A stretch of 33,742 bases of DNA from Tabrizicola sp. Its GTDB lineage: Bacteria; Pseudomonadota; Alphaproteobacteria; Rhodobacterales; Rhodobacteraceae. Positions 12,534 to 20,763 of the stretch are shown here, piece by piece; positions within the stretch are counted from its first letter, which is position 1; each line of letters begins with the position of its first letter. Made by a program: the position numbers and the translations under genes. The DNA is taken from the NCBI GenBank assembly GCA_016792685.1, contig JAEULQ010000130.1, forward strand, positions 1 to 33,742, written 5' to 3'. The notes under the pieces are model-generated. The model worked only from the letters and a program-made list of their open reading frames with translations. It ran no database searches and was not told the DNA's origin.

Positions 12534-15500
12534 TCAGGCCACCAATGCCTCAGCCTTCTTGAGGTCAACGCTGACCAGCTGGCTGACCCCCTGCTCCTGC
12601 ATCGTCACACCGAAAAGCCGGTCCATCCGCGCCATGGTCACGGCATGGTGGGTGATGATCAGGAACCGGGTCTCGGTCCGCCGGGTCATCTCGTCCAGTA
12701 GATCGCAGAACCGGGTGACGTTGGCGTCGTCCAAAGGCGCGTCGACCTCGTCCAGCACGCAGATCGGCGCGGGGTTGGCCAGGAACACCCCGAAGATCAG
12801 CGCGAGCGCGGTCAGGGTCTGCTCGCCGCCCGACAGAAGCGACAGCGTCGCCAGCTTCTTGCCCGGCGGCTGGCAGAGGATTTCCAGCCCCGCTTCCAGT
12901 GGATCGTCGCTTTCCACCAGCACCAGCCGCGCTTCCCCGCCGCCGAAGAGATGGGTGAAGAGCGTCGAGAAATTGGCGTTCACCTGCTCGAAGGCCGTCA
13001 GCAGACGCTCCCGCCCTTCCTTGTTCAGCCCGGCGATCCCGGCCCGCAGCTTCTTCACCGCCTCTTCCAGATCCGCCTTCTCCGAGGCCAGCGCGTCATA
13101 TTCCGCCTCGATCGCCTTCGCGTCCTCCTCGGCCCGCAAGTTCACGGCGCCCAAAGCCTCGCGCTGGCGCTTCAACCGGCTCACGTCATGGTCGAGCGTC
13201 TCGGCGTCGGGCATCTTGTCCGGATCGGTCCGCAGCGAGGTGAGCAGCTCATCCGGCGTGCGGTCGTCTTCCTCGGCGATCCGTTCGGCCGCCAGCGCCA
13301 CGCCCTCCCGCGCTGCGTCGAGCCGCGCTTCGGCCCGGGCCCGCGCCTCCCGGGCTTCGCCCGCCAGCCGTTCCGCTTCCCGTTCGGCGGCCGAGGCCTC
13401 GCGCAACGCGCCCTCTGCCTCGGCCAGCGCATCCGCCGCCCGTCGCCGCCGCTCCTCGGCCTCGGCCATAGCCTCGACCAATTCATCCCGCTTGGCCGCG
13501 ATCTCCTCGGGGGCGAGCATCGCCTCGGCCAGTTCCTCTTCGGTCTCGGCCCGCCGTTCAGTCAGCTCTTCGGTCCGGCGCGAGGCCGTCTCAAGCCGGT
13601 GTTTCCAGCCCGACAGCTCCTTCGTCGCCTCTTGCCGCCGCCGGACCCGGGCTTCGCCCTCGCGCCGCACCTCATCCTGGGCGGAGCGGCGGGTCATCAT
13701 CGTGATCCGCGCCGCCTCGACCGTGATCTTCGCGGCCTCCACCTCCCCCCGCGCGGCATCCAGGTCGCCCAGTTCCGCTACCGCGGCCTCGGCCTCCTTC
13801 AGCCGGGCACGGGCGCCCATCGCCTCATCCTCGAACCGGCTGACCGCGAGCTTCGCCGCCTCCAGCTTGCCCCCGGCGATCGACCGGTCGGCCTCGGCCC
13901 GCGCCAGCGCCCGGTTCGCCTCGGCCAGCCGCGCATCCGCCGCCCGCCGGGCATCCCGCGCCCGCTGATCCGCCCCGGCCAGTTCCGCGAGCCGCGCGGT
14001 TAGGGCCTCATGCGCCTGACGCGCCCCATCGGCCCGTGCCGCGACCTCCTCCAGATCGCGCTTCAGCTGCACCAGGCGATTGAGCTGCTGCAACCGCAAT
14101 GCCGCTGCCGAAGGCGCATCTTCCGCCCCCGCCCGGAACCCGTCCCAGCGCCAGAGGTCGCCCTCGACTGAAACCAGCCGCTGCCCTGGCCGCAATGCTG
14201 CCTGCAAGGCAAACCCCTGCTCGCGGCTGACAAGCCCGATCTGCGACAATCGCCGCGCCAGAACCGCCGGCCCCTGAACTTCGCTGCCCAAAGGCACTGC
14301 GCCCTCCGGCAAGGCCTGAGCCGAAGCATAGGGCTCCAGCCGCGCCCAGCCCGACCGCGCGCCGCCTTCAACCTCGGGGCTTCTCAGATCATCGGCCAAG
14401 GCCGCCCCAAGCGCCTTTTCATAGCCCGGCGTCACCACCAGCTTGTCCAGAAGCTGATGCCCCGCCTGCGCCTCGCGCTCGACCAGCCGCGCCAGGGCCG
14501 CCACTTCCGCCCGCAAGGCCGAAGCCTCGCCCTCGGCCGAGGACCGCGCCGCCCGTGCCTCGGCCTCGCGTCCCTGCGTCTCTGCCCGGGCAGCCTCCGC
14601 CGCCTCCAGCGCCGCTTCCGTGGCCTCGCCCTCGGCCACGGCAGCCTCCGCTGCCTCCTCGGCCGCCGCAAAAGCCTCACCCGCCGCCTCCAGCGCACCC
14701 ACCGCCGAAGCCACTGCTTCCCGCGCCGACACAGCCTCGCCCTCGGCCCGCTCCCGCACCGACCGCGAATCCGACAGCATCCGCTGCGAGGACTGATGCC
14801 GCGCCGCCAGCCGTGCCGCATCCTCGGTCAGCTCGGCCAGCATCGCCTCGCGCTCACCCAGGACCGAACCTGCTTCCCGCGCCGCCTCGACCGCCTCGGC
14901 AAGCTTTTCCTCATGCCCCTCATGGGCCCGGGCCAGCTGCTCGATTTCCCACTCCAGCCGCTCGATCACCTCGCCCGCGTCGCGGTTGAGCCCCGCCTCC
15001 CGCTCCATGTCGCGCGAAAGCTGCTCGATTCGCCCCTTAAGCGCGTCGATCTGCGCCAGTGCCCGCGCCTCCTGATCGCCCAAGGCATCGCGCTGCAAGG
15101 TCAGCCGCTGCAGGATCGCGCTGGCAATCGCCTCCTCCTCGCGCTTTGGCGGCAAGGCATCTTCCGCCGCCTCCCGTGCCTTGCCCGAAGCCCGCGAAGC
15201 TGCCTCCGCCTGGCCCTGCGCGATCAGCCGTTCCCGCAAGCTGCCTTCGGCCGCCTGTCGCGCCTCATCCGCCTCGCGCCAGCGCCGCCAAAGGAGCATC
15301 CCCTCCGACTTCCGCAATTCCTCCGACAGTTCCCGATACCGCGCCGCCTGCTTGGCCTGCCGGGTCAGGACCGACAGCTGCTGCGCCAATTGCTCCAGCA
15401 CGTCATCAACGCGCAGAAGGTTCTGCTCCGTCCCCGCAAGCTTCAGCTCTGCCTCGTGTCGCCGCGCGTAAAGGCCCGAGATCCCCGCCGCCTCCTCCAG

Positions 15501-15989
15501 CACACGGCGCCGGGCCTTTGGCTTGGCATTGATCAGTTCGGAAATCTGCCCCTGCCGTACAAGCGCCGGGCTGTGCGACCCAGTCGAGGCATCGGCAAAC
15601 AGCATCTGCACATCCCGCGCCCGAACTTCCTTGGCGTTGCAGCGATAGGCCGAGCCCGCATCCCGCGTGATCCGCCGCACGATCTCGATCTGGTCGGCAT
15701 CGTTGAAGCCCGAGGGCGCCAGCCGGTCCTGGTTATCAATGATCAGCGCCACTTCGGCGAAATGCCGCGCGCCCCGCGTGGCTGCGCCATTGAAGATGAC
15801 GTCCTCCATCCCCCCGCCCCGCATGGCCGAGGGCCGGTTCTCGCCCATCACCCAGCGCAGCGCTTCCAAAAGGTTCGACTTGCCGCAGCCATTGGGGCCA
15901 ACAACGCCCGTCAAACCCTCATGGATCACCAGATCCGTGGGGTCGACAAAGCTTTTGAAGCCATTCAGCCGCAGTTTGGTCAGGCGCAC
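12534..15989 (-). CDS. smc: Chromosome segregation ATPase Smc
   Basis: Smc is the ring-forming ATPase that, with ScpA and ScpB, compacts and segregates the chromosome. The 1151-residue protein has the Walker A motif GPNGCGKSN at residues 31-39, a long N-terminal coiled coil, a hinge at about 500-640 (VVTPGYEKALGAALADDL), a second coiled coil very rich in Ala, Glu and Arg, and then the C-terminal head with the signature LSGGEQTLTALAL and Walker B ICVLDEVDAPLDD. The start is GTG at 15989 (MRLTKLRLNGFKSF matches the family's N-terminus); no clear Shine-Dalgarno precedes it, and two palindromes lie directly upstream. Its length is typical for the alphaproteobacterial type. scpA and scpB are not in the window. 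Confidence 0.97.
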   Translation of the reverse strand: MRLTKLRLNGFKSFVDPTDLVIHEGLTGVVGPNGCGKSNLLEALRWVMGENRPSAMRGGGMEDVIFNGAATRGARHFAEVALIIDNQDRLAPSGFNDADQIEIVRRITRDAGSAYRCNAKEVRARDVQMLFADASTGSHSPALVRQGQISELINAKPKARRRVLEEAAGISGLYARRHEAELKLAGTEQNLLRVDDVLEQLAQQLSVLTRQAKQAARYRELSEELRKSEGMLLWRRWREADEARQAAEGSLRERLIAQGQAEAASRASGKAREAAEDALPPKREEEAIASAILQRLTLQRDALGDQEARALAQIDALKGRIEQLSRDMEREAGLNRDAGEVIERLEWEIEQLARAHEGHEEKLAEAVEAAREAGSVLGEREAMLAELTEDAARLAARHQSSQRMLSDSRSVRERAEGEAVSAREAVASAVGALEAAGEAFAAAEEAAEAAVAEGEATEAALEAAEAARAETQGREAEARAARSSAEGEASALRAEVAALARLVEREAQAGHQLLDKLVVTPGYEKALGAALADDLRSPEVEGGARSGWARLEPYASAQALPEGAVPLGSEVQGPAVLARRLSQIGLVSREQGFALQAALRPGQRLVSVEGDLWRWDGFRAGAEDAPSAAALRLQQLNRLVQLKRDLEEVAARADGARQAHEALTARLAELAGADQRARDARRAADARLAEANRALARAEADRSIAGGKLEAAKLAVSRFEDEAMGARARLKEAEAAVAELGDLDAARGEVEAAKITVEAARITMMTRRSAQDEVRREGEARVRRRQEATKELSGWKHRLETASRRTEELTERRAETEEELAEAMLAPEEIAAKRDELVEAMAEAEERRRRAADALAEAEGALREASAAEREAERLAGEAREARARAEARLDAAREGVALAAERIAEEDDRTPDELLTSLRTDPDKMPDAETLDHDVSRLKRQREALGAVNLRAEEDAKAIEAEYDALASEKADLEEAVKKLRAGIAGLNKEGRERLLTAFEQVNANFSTLFTHLFGGGEARLVLVESDDPLEAGLEILCQPPGKKLATLSLLSGGEQTLTALALIFGVFLANPAPICVLDEVDAPLDDANVTRFCDLLDEMTRRTETRFLIITHHAVTMARMDRLFGVTMQEQGVSQLVSVDLKKAEALVA

Positions 15990-15994
15990 GGGAT

Positions 15995-16018
15995 ACTCGC
16001 GAGTCGCATCCCGGGATG
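15995..16018. repeat. Two adjacent perfect palindromes in the smc leader
   Basis: ACTCGCGAGT (15995-16004) and CATCCCGGGATG (16007-16018) are each perfectly self-complementary and separated by two bases. They lie between the smc start codon and the putative -10, the second one touching it. They could be an operator or an mRNA structure. Confidence 0.6.
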
Positions 16019-16044
16019 TTCCCGCCCCAGCCCCGGCGAGTCAA
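16016..16044 (-). promoter_or_regulatory. Possible sigma-70-type promoter for smc
   Basis: On the minus strand TTGACT (16044-16039) matches the -35 consensus at five of six bases; 17 bases on is GAACAT (16021-16016), a weak -10 with three of six matches. It would start transcription about 20 bases before the smc GTG. Confidence 0.35.
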
Positions 16045-16518
16045 CCCGACCCGCCCGTTCCTCCGCATCATCTGGCCGGTTCCGCCGCCTTATCCCCAAC
16101 ATCTTGCGGTACTGCGTCCCTTATCCGTCCTGCAGGCGTTATCCCCATCACACCCAGGAAGGCCCCGTTGCCGCCCGTTCGCGACACTGGCGGCATGGGC
16201 TGCAACCTTCCGGCCAGCATTGTGTGGGTGGGTTCTGCCGTCACCCTGAACGCCTGGGATTCCTCCCTACTCGACCCCAGTAGCGGGATGGGTCTTGCGT
16301 GATCGGCTCGCCACCACCGACTTCTTTGGCCGCGTCCCCTCCACATCCCGATTCGCTTCATTGCACTGACAAGCTGGGTACCGCCGACGCGCAGGTATAG
16401 AAGGGCGTTGGGAAGACGCGGACTCTCGCACAAGGTCAGCTCGTTGGCCCAAGGAAGGCCCTCCCATTGCCTTCAGCCCCTTCTTGCCCTCCAATTCCAC
16501 CAATCCCGGGAGACCGCA

Positions 16519-16635
16519 ATGACCCTTTCCTTCACCCGCTGCCATCGTTGCGACGTGACCTTGGGCTGCAATATTGTCGCGCTTGGGCAGCCCTATTGCA
16601 TGATCCAACTGACCGACAGGCTGCGCAATAAATGA
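16519..16635 (+). CDS. Small Cys-containing protein (38 aa) coupled to the GNAT gene
   Basis: I do not recognise this protein. ATG at 16519 has GGGAG seven bases upstream and opens a 38-codon frame, MTLSFTRCHRCDVTLGC and on, that stops in a TGA overlapping the ATG of the GNAT gene (ATGA, 16632-16635). The four cysteines are C8 and C11 (a CHRC knuckle), C17 and C27 (in QPYCMIQL), so a small zinc-binding fold is possible but not proved: the spacing C-x2-C-x5-C-x9-C fits no ribbon I know. The frame is open further upstream to 16408 but that part looks random and lacks a ribosome site. The 4-base overlap suggests translational coupling with the acetyltransferase. Confidence 0.5.
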   Translation: MTLSFTRCHRCDVTLGCNIVALGQPYCMIQLTDRLRNK

Positions 16636-17099
16636 AACCTTATCAATGCCATGAGCCCTACGACTGGTCCGCCCTCCTGCGGCTTATCCAGTCCGAGTTC
16701 GCCTATATGGGCGGCCGCATCGACCCACCCTCCTCGATGCACCGCCTGTCCTTGGAGGCCATCGCAGCCCAGGCCCGGGATGGGGAAGTCTGGGCCATCG
16801 GAAAGCCGCCCATCGCCTGCGTCTTCCTTACGCCCAGGACGGATGCGCTTTATGTCGGCAAGCTTGCGGTGGCGGCCCATCATCGCGGCAAAGGCCTGGC
16901 CCGGGCACTGCTCGCCCTGGCCGAGACCCGTGCAAAGGCATTGGGATTTGCCGCGCTGGAGCTTGAGACACGCGTCGAACTGGTTGAAAATCATACCGTC
17001 TTCCGCGCGCTCGGCTTTGTCGAGACCGGGCGCAAGGCGCATGCAGGCTTTGATCGACCAACCTCGATCACTTTCCGCCGACCGGTTTCCAAACCCTAG
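16632..17099 (+). CDS. GNAT-family N-acetyltransferase
   Basis: A 155-residue GNAT acetyltransferase. The acetyl-CoA pyrophosphate loop is VAAHHRGKGLARAL at about residues 79-92, preceded by the strand ALYVGKLAV and followed by the helix and the ELETRVELVENHTVFRALGFVETG block typical of motif B. The acceptor cannot be named; ribosomal-protein-type RimI-like and small-molecule enzymes share these motifs. The start ATG at 16632 is inside the coding end of the 38-residue gene, which supplies the ribosomes by coupling; there is no separate strong ribosome site. The gene is followed after 42 bases by a membrane acyltransferase. Confidence 0.88.
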   Translation: MKPYQCHEPYDWSALLRLIQSEFAYMGGRIDPPSSMHRLSLEAIAAQARDGEVWAIGKPPIACVFLTPRTDALYVGKLAVAAHHRGKGLARALLALAETRAKALGFAALELETRVELVENHTVFRALGFVETGRKAHAGFDRPTSITFRRPVSKP

Positions 17100-17141
17100 G
17101 TCCGGGTTGCGGGCCGAACGGTTCCGCGCCACAGTCGGTTC

Positions 17142-17876
17142 ATGACACCCCCGCCGCCCCTTCTTCCGCCCGGTCGCCTGATCGCGCTGGATGTTGCCCG
17201 CACTCTCGCGGTTGTCTGCATGGTGATCTTCCACTTCACCTTCGACCTTGCGCTTTTCGGGCATATTCCGGCGGACACGATGTCCCAGCCCTTCTGGTAC
17301 TATTTCGCCCGGATGATCGCGGGAAGCTTTCTGTTCCTGTCCGGCGTCAGCCTTTGGCTCGCCCATGGCCAGGGTCTTCGCTGGCGGTCCTTCTGGACGC
17401 GGTTCGCCAAACTCGTGGCCGCTGCGGTGCTGGTGAGCACGGCCAGCATCTGGCTGGTTCCCGGGGGGCCGATCTGGTTCGGCATCCTGCATGCGATGGC
17501 AGCTACCGCCCTGATAGGCCTGATCGTGCTCCGCCTGCCCTGGCCCGTTACCCTTGCCCTCGCCGCCGTGGTCTTCGCGGTCGCCTGGATGGGCCGGAGC
17601 CCCGCGTTCGACGGCCTCTGGCTTGTCTGGACCGGTCTGGCCGAGACCCGGCCGATGATGGGCGATTATGTACCCCTCATTCCCTGGGCCGCGCCCGCGC
17701 TGGCCGGCATTGCCTTTGCCAAGGCGCTCAGGCTTGACCTCTGGCGCGGCCATACGCCATCGCGCGCGCTGCAAACCATGACTTTCCCGGGCCGACACAG
17801 CCTGGTCATCTACCTGATCCACCAGCCCATCCTTTTCGGCCTTTTCAACGCCTGGGCCTGGTTGAACGCGGGCTGA
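17142..17876 (+). CDS. DUF1624/HGSNAT-like integral membrane acyltransferase
   Basis: A 244-residue membrane protein similar to the catalytic domain of heparan-alpha-glucosaminide N-acetyltransferase (DUF1624). There are about seven hydrophobic segments; the first carries LDVARTLAVVCMVIFHFTFD, with the conserved His-containing turn, and the last reads HSLVIYLIHQPILFGLF, as in the family. Bacterial members are thought to acylate cell-envelope or glycan substrates using a cytosolic acyl donor, but the substrate is unknown here. ATG at 17142 follows a poor ribosome site; the N-terminus is Pro-rich (MTPPPPLLPPGR) before the first membrane segment. pheT begins 66 bases on. Confidence 0.8.
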   Translation: MTPPPPLLPPGRLIALDVARTLAVVCMVIFHFTFDLALFGHIPADTMSQPFWYYFARMIAGSFLFLSGVSLWLAHGQGLRWRSFWTRFAKLVAAAVLVSTASIWLVPGGPIWFGILHAMAATALIGLIVLRLPWPVTLALAAVVFAVAWMGRSPAFDGLWLVWTGLAETRPMMGDYVPLIPWAAPALAGIAFAKALRLDLWRGHTPSRALQTMTFPGRHSLVIYLIHQPILFGLFNAWAWLNAG

Positions 17877-17942
17877 CCCCGCTTCCCCTTCGCCGCCCTA
17901 TGCGTTAAGCCGCATTCCGCACCCCAACAGGGATCCGGACCG

Positions 17943-20360
17943 ATGAAATTCACTCTCTCCTGGCTGAAGGATCACCTCGACACCGAGGCCACCGTCGAAG
18001 CCCTAGCCGAGGCACTGACCGACCTTGGTCTCGAGGTCGAGGGCGTGGAAGACCCCGCAGCGCAGCTGGGCGCCTTCCGCATCTGCCGGGTGATCGAGGC
18101 CGTGCAGCATCCGAATGCCGATCGTCTGCGCGTTTGCCGGGTCGAGACCTACCCCGATGGACCGGGCGGCCGGACCGAGGAAATCCAGGTCGTCTGCGGC
18201 GCACCCAACGCCAAGACCGGCCTTGTCGGTGTCTTTGCTCCTCCCGGCACCCATGTCCCCGGTACTGGCGTCGACCTGAAGCCCGGCAACATCCGTGGCG
18301 TGGACAGCAACGGCATGCTCTGCTCGGAACGCGAGCTGATGCTGTCGGACAATCATGACGGCATTATCGAACTGCCCGCCGATGCGCCTTTGGGCGTGCG
18401 CTACATCGACTGGAAAGGGCTCAACGATCCGGTGATCGAGATCAAGGTCACCCCCAATCGTCCCGATGCCCTTGGCGTCCACGGCATCGCCCGCGACCTG
18501 GCTGCGCGTGGTCTCGGCAAGCTGAAGCCGGTTTCCGTGACAAAGATCAAGGGCGCTTTCCCCTCGCCCATCGGGGTAAGGATCGATGCCGCGCTGAAAG
18601 TCAAAGGCTGCCCGCATTTCACCGGCCGTCTGATCCGTGGCGTGAAGAACGGCCCGTCGCCAGACTGGATGCAGGCGCGGCTGAAGGGCATCGGCCTGCG
18701 GCCGATCTCGGCGCTGGTGGACATCACCAACTACTTCACCTTCGGGCTGAATCGCCCGCTCCACGTCTTCGACGCCGCCAAGGTGAAGGGCGATCTGCGC
18801 ATCCATCCGGCCCAGGGCGGCGAGACGATGCTAGCGTTGGACGGCAAGACCTACACTTTGTCTGCGGGGCAGATGGTGATTTCAGACGACCATGGCCCGG
18901 AATCGCTTGCCGGGATCATGGGCGGCGAGGCGTCGGGCTGCACGGCGGACACCACCGATGTCTTCCTTGAAAGCGCTTTCTGGGATCCGATCACCATCGC
19001 CGCAACGGGGCGCGCGCTGAAGATCAACTCGGATGCCCGCTACCGGTTCGAGCGCGGCGTTGACCCGGCCTTCACCCTGCCGGGGCTGGAACTGGCGACA
19101 CAGATGATCCTCGACATCTGCGGCGGCGAGGCGAGCGAGGTCGTCCAGGACGGTGCTCCCATCGACACCACCCGCAGCTACCAGCTGAACCCTGCCAGGG
19201 TCATCAGCCTGGTGGGCATGGATATCCCCGAGGCCACCCAGCGCGCGACGCTGGAAGCTTTGGGCTTTGCCCTGAATGGCAATGCCGTGACGCCCCCGAC
19301 CTGGCGCCCCGATATCCTGGGCGACGCCGACCTCGTCGAGGAAGTCGCCCGCATCGCAAGTCTGACGAAGCTGCAAGGCGCACCGATGGCCCGGACGGTA
19401 CCCGGCGTGCCGCGCCCGATCCTGACGCCCCTGCAGGTTCGCGAACGCACCGCCCGCCGCACCATCGCGGCGCTTGGCTACAACGAATGCGTGACCTACA
19501 GCTTCATCGACGCCAAATCGGCGGCACTGTTCGGTGGCGGCAGCGATGCGGTCAGGGTGGAAAACCCCATCTCCTCCGAGATGACGCATCTGCGCCCCGA
19601 TCTGCTCCCCGGTCTTCTGGCCGCCGCCGCGCGCAATCAGGCGCGGGGCTTCATGGATCTCGCTCTTTTCGAGGTCGGTCCGGCCTTCCATGGCGGCGAG
19701 CCCGGCGATCAGCACTTGCAGGCTTCAGGTCTGCTGGTGGGCGCTGCGGCCCAGCGCGACCCCCATGGCAGCCGCAGGATGGTCGACGTCTTCGACGCCA
19801 AGGCCGACGCCGAGGCGGTCCTCGCGGCACTTGGCGCCCCCGCTCGGGTCCAGATCAGCCGCAAGCTTGCCGCCTGGTGGCACCCCGGCCGCTCGGGCGT
19901 TATCGGCCTTGGCCCCAACACGCTCGCCACCTTCGGCGAGGTCCATCCGCGCGTCCTGCAGGCAATGGATGTCAAAGGGCCCGCCGTGGCGTTTACGGTC
20001 CTGATCGCCAATATTCCAGCGCCAAAGGTCAAGACGCCCACCCGCCCCGCGCTCGCGATCAGCGACCTGCAGGCGGTGGACCGCGATTTCGCCTTTGTCG
20101 TCGACAAGGGGGTCGAAGCCCTGACCGCCGTCAACGCCGCAAAAGGCGCCGACAAGGCGCTGATCGAAAGCGTCCGCGTCTTTGATCAGTTCACCGGCGA
20201 CAAGGCCGAGGCGCAAATGGGCCCGGGCAAGAAGTCCATCGCCCTGACGGTCCGCCTTCAGCCCGCCGACAAGACCCTGACCGAGGCCGAGATCGAAGCG
20301 GTCAGCGCCCGGATCATCGAGAAGGTGACGAAAGCCACCGGCGGCACGCTCCGGGCCTGA
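17943..20360 (+). CDS. pheT: Phenylalanine--tRNA ligase beta subunit
   Basis: PheT is the large subunit of the (alpha-beta)2 phenylalanyl-tRNA synthetase; it holds the tRNA-binding and editing parts, while the alpha subunit PheS holds the active site. The 805-residue protein begins MKFTLSWLKDHLDTEATVE, the standard N-terminus, and contains the EMAPII-like tRNA-binding domain (about 40-150; RICRVIEAVQHPNADRLRVC), the B3/B4 editing domain (about 210-385; TPNRPDALGVHGIARDL before it), the B5 domain (about 400-475), the catalytic-like core, and the C-terminal ferredoxin-fold anticodon-binding domain (about 710-805; AVDRDFAFVVDKG). AGGGA lies about 10 bases upstream of the ATG. pheS is not within the window, so the two are not adjacent. 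Confidence 0.98.
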   Translation: MKFTLSWLKDHLDTEATVEALAEALTDLGLEVEGVEDPAAQLGAFRICRVIEAVQHPNADRLRVCRVETYPDGPGGRTEEIQVVCGAPNAKTGLVGVFAPPGTHVPGTGVDLKPGNIRGVDSNGMLCSERELMLSDNHDGIIELPADAPLGVRYIDWKGLNDPVIEIKVTPNRPDALGVHGIARDLAARGLGKLKPVSVTKIKGAFPSPIGVRIDAALKVKGCPHFTGRLIRGVKNGPSPDWMQARLKGIGLRPISALVDITNYFTFGLNRPLHVFDAAKVKGDLRIHPAQGGETMLALDGKTYTLSAGQMVISDDHGPESLAGIMGGEASGCTADTTDVFLESAFWDPITIAATGRALKINSDARYRFERGVDPAFTLPGLELATQMILDICGGEASEVVQDGAPIDTTRSYQLNPARVISLVGMDIPEATQRATLEALGFALNGNAVTPPTWRPDILGDADLVEEVARIASLTKLQGAPMARTVPGVPRPILTPLQVRERTARRTIAALGYNECVTYSFIDAKSAALFGGGSDAVRVENPISSEMTHLRPDLLPGLLAAAARNQARGFMDLALFEVGPAFHGGEPGDQHLQASGLLVGAAAQRDPHGSRRMVDVFDAKADAEAVLAALGAPARVQISRKLAAWWHPGRSGVIGLGPNTLATFGEVHPRVLQAMDVKGPAVAFTVLIANIPAPKVKTPTRPALAISDLQAVDRDFAFVVDKGVEALTAVNAAKGADKALIESVRVFDQFTGDKAEAQMGPGKKSIALTVRLQPADKTLTEAEIEAVSARIIEKVTKATGGTLRA

Positions 20361-20364
20361 GCGA

Positions 20365-20441
20365 CCGCTCATCCCATGTCTTCGACGCTCTTCGCGTGCT
20401 GCAACGCCTGCGAAGAGCGAACGAAGTCCAGCAACGAGCGG
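20365..20441. repeat. Long nested inverted repeat between pheT and sbtB
   Basis: CGCTCTTCGC (20386-20395) pairs perfectly with GCGAAGAGCG (20410-20419) around a 14-base loop. Outside it CTTCG (20380-20384) pairs with CGAAG (20422-20426), and further out CCGCTC (20365-20370) with GAGCGG (20436-20441). Between convergent genes it may act as a terminator, yet there is no T-run on either side. Confidence 0.7.
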
Positions 20442-20453
20442 CCTGTTTAGGGG

Positions 20454-20762
20454 CTAGAACCGCTCGGCCCGCAGCACTTCGGCATCCGTCACGCCGATGA
20501 CCCCGATATGGCGCTCGACCACTTCGTAGGCCGCCTCAAGCAAGGCATCCAGCCGTTCGGGCCGGATCAGGCAGACCACCGCGACCATGCCGCTCCGGCC
20601 GACCTGTCCTTCACGCGTCCAGCGCCCTGACCGGCCGGATCCACCCAGTACGGGCAGGACCGTGAAGCCCGTGACCCCCGCTTTTTCCAGTGCCTGGGTC
20701 AGGCGGCTTTCCATAGGCGCCTCGATGATGATCTCGACCCGTTTTGCCTTGTGCGTCTGCAT
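20454..20762 (-). CDS. sbtB: PII-like regulator SbtB, partner of SbtA
   Basis: A 102-residue PII-like protein, called SbtB here because it directly follows an SbtA-type transporter. SbtB proteins are trimeric, bind adenyl nucleotides (cAMP, AMP, ATP) and regulate SbtA in cyanobacteria. The ferredoxin-like PII fold is visible as beta (RVEIIIEAP), helix (SRLTQALEKAG), beta (GFTVLPVLG), a Gly/Arg-rich T-loop (GGSGRSGRWTREGQ), beta (MVAVVCLI), helix and a C-terminal strand. It ends soon after (LRAERF), so it lacks the cysteine-bearing C-terminal loop known from some cyanobacterial SbtB. The ATG at 20762 is one base after the sbtA stop codon, so translation is coupled. Other PII-like families (for example DUF190) are less likely given the neighbour. 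Confidence 0.8.
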   Translation of the reverse strand: MQTHKAKRVEIIIEAPMESRLTQALEKAGVTGFTVLPVLGGSGRSGRWTREGQVGRSGMVAVVCLIRPERLDALLEAAYEVVERHIGVIGVTDAEVLRAERF

Positions 20763-20763
20763 G

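Larger units (their letters stand above)
15990..16518. other. 529-base region without a convincing gene upstream of smc
   Basis: Short open frames exist on both strands here but none has a start with a ribosome site or a recognisable protein. The smc-proximal end holds two palindromes and a promoter-like pair. Further up, three TTATCC hexamers lie within 55 bases (16090, 16121, 16139). The rest, to 16518, is C-rich on the plus strand and shows nothing else I can name. Confidence 0.5.

Noticed and set aside
14457-16283. 608-codon frame on the plus strand across smc
   Set aside because: It is antisense to the Smc coiled coil; its Arg/Pro/Leu-rich sequence is the reverse complement of Ala/Glu/Arg codons.
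16408-16518. Upstream extension of the 38-residue small gene
   Set aside because: No ribosome site at 16408 and random-looking residues; GGGAG precedes the ATG at 16519.
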